This document shows, in pieces, positions 58,409 through 64,000 of a DNA stretch of 64,000 nt. The stretch comes from Aminobacter aganoensis (lineage in GTDB: Bacteria; Pseudomonadota; Alphaproteobacteria; Rhizobiales; Rhizobiaceae): contig NZ_JACHOU010000004.1 of assembly GCF_014206975.1 (NCBI RefSeq), positions 62,001 through 126,000 on the forward strand. Reading direction: 5' to 3'. Each line of letters begins with the position of its first letter. Position 1 is the stretch's first letter. The notes beneath the pieces were generated by a model, which was given only the letters and a program-made list of their open reading frames with translations, did not search any database and had not been told where the DNA came from. The translations under genes and the position numbers were made by a program.

Positions 58409-59026
58409 ATGAGCAAGCGCGAATCCGCGAAATACAAGATCGACCGCCGTCTTGGCGAGAACATCTGGGGCCGCCCGAAGTCCCCGGTCAACAAGCGTGA
58501 ATACGGCCCCGGCCAGCACGGCCAGCGTCGCAAGGGCAAGCTCTCGGACTTCGGTCTGCAGCTGCGCGCCAAGCAGAAGCTGAAGGGTCACTACGGTGAC
58601 ATCTCGGAAAAGCAGTTCCGCAAGACCTACGAAGAGGCCAACCGCCGCAGGGGCGATACGCCGGAGAACCTGATCGGTCTGCTCGAGTCGCGTCTCGACG
58701 CGGTCGTCTACCGCGCCAAGTTCGTGCCGACCATTTTCGCGGCCCGTCAGTTCGTCAACCACGGCCACGTCAACGTCAACGGCAAGCGTACCAACATCAG
58801 CTCGTACCGCTGCAAGGCCGGCGACGTGATCGAGGTCCGCGAGAAGTCGAAGCAGCTGGTCATCGTGCTTGAGGCCGTTGCCCTCGCCGAGCGCGACGTG
58901 CCGGACTACATCGAAGTCGACCACAACAAGATGGTTGCGACCTTCGCTCGCGTTCCCGGCCTGTCGGACGTTCCGTTCGCCGTCCAGATGGAACCGAACC
59001 TCGTCGTCGAATTCTACTCGCGCTAA
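58409..59026 (+). CDS. rpsD: 30S ribosomal protein S4
   Basis: A 205-residue primary rRNA-binding protein of the small subunit. Typical opening [20 protein letters not shown], then the [21 protein letters not shown] region and the S4 RNA-binding domain ([23 protein letters not shown]). ATG at 58409 follows AAAGGGAATGCG. Unlike in E. coli, it is not in the alpha operon but stands alone, as is usual for rhizobia. A long leader could allow feedback control by S4, which is speculation. Confidence 0.97.
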   Translation: MSKRESAKYKIDRRLGENIWGRPKSPVNKREYGPGQHGQRRKGKLSDFGLQLRAKQKLKGHYGDISEKQFRKTYEEANRRRGDTPENLIGLLESRLDAVVYRAKFVPTIFAARQFVNHGHVNVNGKRTNISSYRCKAGDVIEVREKSKQLVIVLEAVALAERDVPDYIEVDHNKMVATFARVPGLSDVPFAVQMEPNLVVEFYSR

Positions 59027-59074
59027 TCCCTTCGGATCGGCGCCAGCCGGCTACGGCCGCCAAGCATTGCAAGG

Positions 59075-59106
59075 ACCCCGTCGATTTTCGGCGGGGTTTT
59101 TTGTTG
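59075..59106 (+). terminator. Terminator of rpsD
   Basis: Stem ACCCCG with CGGGGT around an 11-nt loop, followed by TTTTTTGTTGTTT; 48 bases after the rpsD stop. Confidence 0.8.
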
Positions 59107-59154
59107 TTTGGGTGATGCCGGCCACGAAGCACAAGGGCCTGCACAGCACGGCCC

Positions 59155-59186
59155 ATGAAAAAACCCCGGCTTGCACCGGGGTTCTG
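59155..59186 (-). terminator. Terminator of purB
   Basis: Stem AACCCCGG with CCGGGGTT around CTTGCA; on the minus strand it ends in six T. About 40 bases after the purB stop. Confidence 0.8.
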
Positions 59187-59193
59187 CAATCTC

Positions 59194-59217
59194 AAGGCCC
59201 GCGATCCAGCGGGCCTT
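59194..59217. terminator. Additional hairpin at the purB end
   Basis: A perfect 9-bp stem (AAGGCCCGC with GCGGGCCTT), 6-nt loop, directly after the purB stop codon on the minus strand. Part of a tandem of three hairpins between rpsD and purB. Confidence 0.7.
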
Positions 59218-59224
59218 TATCGTT

Positions 59225-60523
59225 TCAGAACACGCGCTTGAAGATCGTGTCGACATGCTTGGTGTGATAGCCGAGGTCGAACTTCTCGCGGATCTCGTTC
59301 TCGGGCAGGGCGGCCGTCACTTCCTTGTCGGCCAGCAGTTCCTCGAGGAAGTCCTTGCCCTCTTCCCACACCTTCATGGCGTTGCGCTGCACCAGCCGGT
59401 AGGCGTCCTCGCGGGAAACGCCTGCCTGCGTCAGCGCCAGCAGCACGCGCTGCGAGTGCACCAGACCGCGGAACTTGTTCATGTTCTTGAGCATGTTGTC
59501 GGGATAGACGACCAGCTTGTCGATGACGCCGGTGAGGCGTGCCAGCGCGAAATCGAGCGTCACGGTCGCGTCTGGGCCGATCATGCGCTCGACCGACGAG
59601 TGCGAGATGTCGCGCTCGTGCCACAGCGCCACGTTCTCCATTGCCGGCGCCGCATAGGAGCGGACCATGCGGGCGAGGCCGGTCAGGTTTTCGGTCAGCA
59701 CCGGGTTGCGCTTGTGCGGCATTGCCGACGAGCCTTTCTGGCCCGGCGAGAAATACTCTTCCGCTTCCAGCACCTCGGTGCGTTGCAGATGGCGGATTTC
59801 GGTCGCCAGGCGCTCGATCGACGAGGCGATGACGCCGAGCGTCGCGAAGAACATGGCGTGGCGGTCGCGCGGGATGACCTGCGTCGACACCGGCTCCGGC
59901 TTGAGGCCGAGCTTGGCTGCGACATGCTCCTCGACGCGCGGGTCGATGTTGGCGAAGGTGCCGACGGCGCCCGAGATGGCGCAGGTGGCGATGTCCTCGC
60001 GGGCATGCACCAGACGCTCGCGGCAGCGCGAGAACTCGGCATAGGCCAGCGCCAGCTTGACGCCGAACGTCGTCGGCTCGGCATGGATGCCGTGGCTGCG
60101 GCCGATGGTGACGGTGTCCTTGTGCTCGAAGGCGCGGCGCTTCAGCGCCTCGAGCAGGCCGTCGAGATCGGCAAGCAGGATGTCGGTGGCGCGAACGAGC
60201 TGCACCGACAGGCAGGTGTCGAGCACGTCCGACGAGGTCATGCCCTGGTGGATGAAGCGCGAATCCGGGCCGACGAACTCGGCCAGATGCGTCAGGAAGG
60301 CGATGACGTCATGCTTGGTCACGCGTTCGATCTCGTCGATGCGCTCGACGTCGAATTGTGCGGCGCCGCCCTTTTCCCAGATCGTCCTTGCCGCTTCCTT
60401 GGGGATGACGCCGATTTCGGCCAGCGCGTCGCAGGCATGGGCTTCGATCTCGAACCAGATGCGGAAGCGCGTTTCGGGCGACCAGATGGCGACCATCTCG
60501 GGCCGCGAATAACGAGGGATCAT
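59225..60523 (-). CDS. purB: Adenylosuccinate lyase
   Basis: A 432-residue fumarase-superfamily enzyme used twice in purine synthesis (release of fumarate from SAICAR and from adenylosuccinate). The start is ATG at 60523 (MIPRYSRPEMVAIWS); TSSDVLDTCLS, GRSHGIHAEPTTFG and the flexible signature loop GSSAMPHKRNPVLTEN are complete. Length as expected. Convergent with rpsD. Confidence 0.96.
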   Translation of the reverse strand: MIPRYSRPEMVAIWSPETRFRIWFEIEAHACDALAEIGVIPKEAARTIWEKGGAAQFDVERIDEIERVTKHDVIAFLTHLAEFVGPDSRFIHQGMTSSDVLDTCLSVQLVRATDILLADLDGLLEALKRRAFEHKDTVTIGRSHGIHAEPTTFGVKLALAYAEFSRCRERLVHAREDIATCAISGAVGTFANIDPRVEEHVAAKLGLKPEPVSTQVIPRDRHAMFFATLGVIASSIERLATEIRHLQRTEVLEAEEYFSPGQKGSSAMPHKRNPVLTENLTGLARMVRSYAAPAMENVALWHERDISHSSVERMIGPDATVTLDFALARLTGVIDKLVVYPDNMLKNMNKFRGLVHSQRVLLALTQAGVSREDAYRLVQRNAMKVWEEGKDFLEELLADKEVTAALPENEIREKFDLGYHTKHVDTIFKRVF

Positions 60524-60583
60524 GGCGGGGCTCTTCCAGCTGAGGTTTCGTCGCCGCTCCCCTAACAGAGGTAGGCCCAATGC

Positions 60584-61135
60584 TCAACGCGAACGGTAGG
60601 CAAACCACGATGCTGTGGCGAAAAGGGCAACAAAACCGCCGGGAAAATAGAGCCTGACGCCCAGGACGGCAAACTGGTAGAGCGCGACCAGCCCCGTGAA
60701 GACGACCTGGAACGCCCACGTCAGGGTGAATGGCTCGGCATGCCATTCGGCATAGTAGCTGCGATATTGCAGTGCATAGAACAGCGTCGTCAGGCCGACC
60801 GTCGTCGCAGCGAGCGCAACGAAGGCGGCGGCGAACGCCGTCTCGGCGCGACGGCCGTGTGACAGCAATCCTGCCAGCGTCCAGCCGATGGGAAAGGCAA
60901 CGGCCCCGCCGAGCGCGAAAAGCACCACGACCGCGCGGACCCGGAGCGGCGTCTCCCAATGGTCGAGAAGCAGCGAGAAGAACGCCGTCGCGCCCATCGC
61001 AAAGCCCCACAGCGCCGAACCGGCCAGCGCAAGGCGCAGCGACGGCAGGGACTGGCGCAATCTTTGACGTGCGCGCATCGCACCCGGCCCTTCGGTGGGG
61101 CTTGGGTCGCCGGCGATAGCGGGGCTGTCGCTCAC
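60584..61135 (-). CDS. Four- or five-helix membrane protein of unknown function
   Basis: A 183-residue inner-membrane protein with hydrophobic segments at about 38-62, 71-95, 104-128, 140-160 and 162-178. The start is a GTG whose last two bases overlap the stop of the upstream DUF2259 gene (GTGA); starting at the ATG at 61078 would drop the first 19 residues. The overlap suggests that the two genes are translated together, so it may be a membrane partner for the exported DUF2259 protein. No family recognised. Confidence 0.7.
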   Translation of the reverse strand: MSDSPAIAGDPSPTEGPGAMRARQRLRQSLPSLRLALAGSALWGFAMGATAFFSLLLDHWETPLRVRAVVVLFALGGAVAFPIGWTLAGLLSHGRRAETAFAAAFVALAATTVGLTTLFYALQYRSYYAEWHAEPFTLTWAFQVVFTGLVALYQFAVLGVRLYFPGGFVALFATASWFAYRSR

Positions 61136-61854
61136 ATCCGTCCCGTCACCGCAAGCCAGCGGTGGTCCGGCCCCTCGAAACCATGGCGGACGACGGTGAT
61201 CAGCACCGCGTAGGACATCGCGCCGCCTTCGCCGAAAAAGGTCTGCACGCCGCCGATTCGATAGCCCGTCGGGCACCCGCGGCTGAGCGGCACGTCCTTG
61301 TCTTCCTGCATGACCGTGGTCTTGCCGCCTTCGCCGACCTGCACCAGCTTGAAGCCCTTGACCGGACCGATGCCGGGGCAGCGTTCGATCTCGCCGAGCG
61401 AAATCTCTTCGAGGCGGAATTCGAGCGGCGCATCGATGGGCGGAAACACCGGCCGTGGATTGACCACCATGCGCTGCGCGTCGGCGCTGGTCTCGGTCAC
61501 GGCATTGAACCCGGCGAGGCGGCCGCGATTGGCGGACAGCACCGCTTCGGCAATGATCTTGTCGCCGCGTTTGCGGGCCTCGTCGCGCGCCACCTGCAGG
61601 CCGACGCTCTCGTCCTCCATCTGCACCCGCACCGGCGTGTTGGGCAGGAACTTGTCGGTGGTGGTGTCGATGTAGAAACGGTGGGCATAGGCAAAACCCG
61701 AGCCATCCTGGATGCCGTATTCCTCGAACGCGAACACCTTGCCGTCGGCGCTGAAGCCGAGCACGTTGAGTTCGGCGGCGTCGCCGGCCTGGGCAACTTG
61801 CGAAACGGCCAGCAGCGACAGGCCTGCGAGGCAAAGAAGCTTCATCATTTTCAT
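61132..61854 (-). CDS. Exported DUF2259 protein
   Basis: A 240-residue secreted protein with a signal peptide (MKMMKLLCLAGLSLLAVSQV, cleavage near AQA) and the DUF2259 pattern: LGFSADGKVFAFEEYGIQDGSG, IDTTTDKFL and GVQTFFGEGGAMSYAVLI, with VRHGFEGPDHRWLAVTG at the end. Proteins of this type are annotated as predicted secreted proteins. Its stop overlaps the membrane protein gene downstream. Function unknown. Confidence 0.88.
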   Translation of the reverse strand: MKMMKLLCLAGLSLLAVSQVAQAGDAAELNVLGFSADGKVFAFEEYGIQDGSGFAYAHRFYIDTTTDKFLPNTPVRVQMEDESVGLQVARDEARKRGDKIIAEAVLSANRGRLAGFNAVTETSADAQRMVVNPRPVFPPIDAPLEFRLEEISLGEIERCPGIGPVKGFKLVQVGEGGKTTVMQEDKDVPLSRGCPTGYRIGGVQTFFGEGGAMSYAVLITVVRHGFEGPDHRWLAVTGRM

Positions 61855-61929
61855 GGCAGTGGCCCCCTTTGCGATTGAATCAGTTTTTCAGGCGAATGCG
61901 CTAAGATACCGTCAACAAAGGATTTTGGG

Positions 61930-62943
61930 TCAGCCTTTGCGTGCCGACCACACAGGCATTATGTCGCCGGGCGCAGCCGATGCGGCCTGCACCCCCCGCG
62001 CGATCGCCCGGGCCATTGTCGAGGCCGCGGCGGCGTAGAAATCGACGACATCGGCCTGTCCGACCTCGATCCCGCTCGCCCCCGTCGCCAGCGCAAACAC
62101 CAGGTCGCCGTCGAACGGCGTGTGCACCGGCCAGATGGCGCGGGTGAAGCCGTCATGCGCCGCGATCGCCAGCCGCTTGGCGGCGGCCTTGGTCAACACC
62201 GCGTCGGTGGCGACGATAGCGATGGTGGTGTTGGCCATGGCACTGTTTTCTTCCTCGTACTTCTTGAACACGCGGGAAGCGTCGGCAGGCATCGGCGAGG
62301 GGTAGCCGAGGCCGCCGAACTCGGCGTCCAGTTCGAAGGGAGCGGCCCAGAAGTGCCTGGAGCGCCCCACCGTCACCGAACCGGTGGCATTGACGGCGAC
62401 CAGCGCGCCGACCGTCACGCCATTCGGCAGCACGGTCGAGGCCGAACCCAGCCCGCCCTTGAGCCCGGCCGTCAGCGCGCCCGTGCCGGCGCCTATGGTG
62501 CCAAGGGCGAATTCGCGGCCGGCAGCCTGCGCGGCGTCATATCCCAGCTCGCGATAGGGCGGGTAACGGCCCCAGTCCTTGTCGCCGCCGTTGAGCATGT
62601 CGAACAGGATCGCCGCCGGCACGATCGGGATGATCTGGTCCCGAACGGCAAAGCCGATGCCTCTCTCGCGCAGTGCCGCCTGCACGCCCGAAGCGGCATC
62701 GAGGCCGAAGGCCGAGCCGCCGGCAAGCGCTATCGCATTGACGGTCTCGACCGTGTTGTGCGCGTCGAGCAGGTCGGTCTCGCGTGTTCCCGGCGCGCCG
62801 CCCAGCACTTGCACGGCGGCCGTCGCCGGTGTGTCGCACAGGACCACCGTCACGCCCGATTTCGCCTTTCCGTCGGCGGCATTGCCGACCCGCAGGCCGG
62901 CCACGTCGGTGATCAGGCTGAGCGGCCCGGCTTTCAGCATCAT
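61930..62943 (-). CDS. P1 family (DmpA-like) peptidase
   Basis: A 337-residue N-terminal-nucleophile hydrolase of peptidase family P1/S58, related to D-aminopeptidase DmpA and endo-L-aminopeptidases; such enzymes self-cleave to expose a Ser/Thr. Recognisable blocks: ITDVAGLRVGNAAD, LGGAPGTRETDLL, NAIALAGGSAFGLDAASGV, GTGALTAGLKGGLGSAS and NATGSVTVG. It starts with tandem ATG codons, the first overlapping the stop of the binding protein upstream, so the two are translated together. It may act on the compound taken up by that receptor. Confidence 0.9.
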   Translation of the reverse strand: MMLKAGPLSLITDVAGLRVGNAADGKAKSGVTVVLCDTPATAAVQVLGGAPGTRETDLLDAHNTVETVNAIALAGGSAFGLDAASGVQAALRERGIGFAVRDQIIPIVPAAILFDMLNGGDKDWGRYPPYRELGYDAAQAAGREFALGTIGAGTGALTAGLKGGLGSASTVLPNGVTVGALVAVNATGSVTVGRSRHFWAAPFELDAEFGGLGYPSPMPADASRVFKKYEEENSAMANTTIAIVATDAVLTKAAAKRLAIAAHDGFTRAIWPVHTPFDGDLVFALATGASGIEVGQADVVDFYAAAASTMARAIARGVQAASAAPGDIMPVWSARKG

Positions 62944-64000
62944 TCGGCCTCTGCGGGCTGGTAGGTTGCGCCGTCGAAGCGGAACAGGCGCAACGGGGTC
63001 TCGGCGAGGTCCCCCCTGGCGTCGAAGCGGATTTTTCCGATGGCCGTATCGAATTCGGTACCGGCCAGCACGTCCGCGACTGGCTTGCCGCCCGTTATTG
63101 CGAGATCGGCTGCGGCGCGCGCGACTTCCACCGCCGCATAGGCGGGCAGGGCGTAGCCGTCCGTCACCGCCTTTGCCGTCTCGAACGCCGCCAGCACATC
63201 GGGGCTCGCCAGGCTCGACCACTCCGGAGCCGCGATCATCAGCGTGCCCTCGGCGGGCGGGACGGTCCGGTCGGCCACGCGAAGCGTATCGCCGCCGGCA
63301 AACACGATGCCGACGCCCAGCGATGCCGCGTCGCGGCCCATCACCGCGACATCCTCGCCGTCACCGCCGACGAACACATGCGTGGCGCCGGCCTTGCGCA
63401 GCCGGCCGATTAGCGCCACCTGGTTGTCGAGCTGCGGCCTGAACGTGTCCAGGAACACCGGCTTCAACCCGGCTTGTTCCGCGCTCGCCCGGACGCTCTC
63501 GGCGAGTTCGCGGCCATAGATCGTGCCGTCGTCGACGATGGCGAACAGCTTGTCGGCCCACAGCCGCGTCAGGATCGAAGCTGCCGCCTCGCGCTCGCCG
63601 TCGCCGCGCGGTCCAAGCCTGAACACCTGCCAGCCGGTCTTGTCGCGCCGGTCGGTCAGGCTGTCGGTGCGCACGCCGACCGTGATGACGGGTATTCGTG
63701 CATCCTTGAGCACGGGCAGTGCGGCCTCGATCGCTTCGGTGCAGAGAAAGCCGGTGACGACGGCGACCTTGGCATCGACGAAGCGCTTCGCGGCATCGGC
63801 CCCGCCCTCGGCCGTGCACTGGTCGTCGGCAATCTCGAGTGCTACGCCGTCACGCGCGGCAGCCAGCGCCGCGCCGGTCCTGATCTGCTCGCCGAGAATG
63901 GCCGACGGGCCGGAAAGCGGCGCAGCAACGCCGATCTTCAACGGTTCGGCCTGGGCGGCCAGCGCCACGAGCGATGCGGCCAGGGCAGTGGCGATGGCAG
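62940..64000 (-). CDS. Branched-chain amino acid-type ABC substrate-binding protein (5' end outside the window)
   Basis: At least 353 residues, incomplete: the reading frame is open to the window edge and the visible beginning (AIATALAASLVALAAQA) is the end of a signal peptide, so the true start lies to the right. The mature part is a type I periplasmic binding protein (LivK/Peripla_BP_6): EPLKIGVAAPLSGPSAILGEQIRTG, GGADAAKRFVDAKVAVVTGFLCTEA, and a two-lobe fold with VFVGGDGEDVAVMGRDAA. The solute could be an amino acid, urea or amide. Translationally coupled to the P1 peptidase. Confidence 0.9.
   Translation of the reverse strand, partial: AIATALAASLVALAAQAEPLKIGVAAPLSGPSAILGEQIRTGAALAAARDGVALEIADDQCTAEGGADAAKRFVDAKVAVVTGFLCTEAIEAALPVLKDARIPVITVGVRTDSLTDRRDKTGWQVFRLGPRGDGEREAAASILTRLWADKLFAIVDDGTIYGRELAESVRASAEQAGLKPVFLDTFRPQLDNQVALIGRLRKAGATHVFVGGDGEDVAVMGRDAASLGVGIVFAGGDTLRVADRTVPPAEGTLMIAAPEWSSLASPDVLAAFETAKAVTDGYALPAYAAVEVARAAADLAITGGKPVADVLAGTEFDTAIGKIRFDARGDLAETPLRLFRFDGATYQPAEAE

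Overview
The window is GC-rich DNA (roughly 63-65% by eye) from an alphaproteobacterium of the order Hyphomicrobiales (Rhizobiales), most likely the Mesorhizobium/Aminobacter side of Phyllobacteriaceae. This rests on the bioBFDAZ gene order with a FabH-like bioZ, a NadQ-type regulator beside nadABC, a rhizobial palindromic repeat, and start-stop-overlapped operons throughout. It reads as core chromosome: there is no rRNA, integrase, transposase, plasmid replication gene or CRISPR array. Two tRNA genes are present (Val-TAC, Asp-GTC).

Layout. 1-1100: HU protein and a small cysteine-rich secreted protein. 1124-8755: a peptide-use locus made of an M24 aminopeptidase, a peptide-binding protein translationally coupled to its XRE-cupin regulator, and a divergent dppBCDF-like operon ending in a stand-alone GAF protein. 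8844-9605: an isolated glycosyltransferase. 9771-19724: a vitamin supercluster, nadABC-bioBFDAZ-panD, all on the minus strand behind the Nudix-derived regulator NadQ, with visible operator palindromes. 19932-23886: two c-di-GMP proteins and a periplasmic SUOX-fold protein without cysteine. 24084-27467: a QueD-like protein lacking the catalytic cysteine, the two tRNAs, an M23 envelope peptidase, an overlooked 25-residue membrane peptide and a 1-Cys Bcp peroxiredoxin.

27522-36403: a large AsmA/YhdP-type protein, tyrS, anmK, a phytase-like secreted protein with a Pho-box-like array upstream, a PaiB-like flavin protein and an alpha/beta hydrolase. 36621-44071: the SUF iron-sulfur operon (NifS-like desulfurase, sufB, a 53-residue hydrophobic ORF, sufC, sufD, a palindromic repeat pair, sufS, sufT, sufA). 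44082-47331: small conserved genes and pseudouridine catabolism (psuG, psuK). 47613-51619: recA and alaS. 51759-52596: an AraC/GyrI-type regulator with a frameshifting deletion. 52755-59026: icd, trmJ-like, murI, a DUF3008 protein, a divergent oxidoreductase/HxlR pair, a 2OG-Fe(II) oxygenase and rpsD. 59225-64000: purB, two envelope hypotheticals, a P1-family peptidase and a substrate-binding protein cut off by the window end.

Most of the window is ordinary core genome. The more unusual content is the possible NAD-linked control of biotin and beta-alanine synthesis, two short membrane-peptide genes, two enzyme-fold proteins that have lost catalytic cysteines, and several palindromic regulatory regions. 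I did not see a clearly new multi-gene system.
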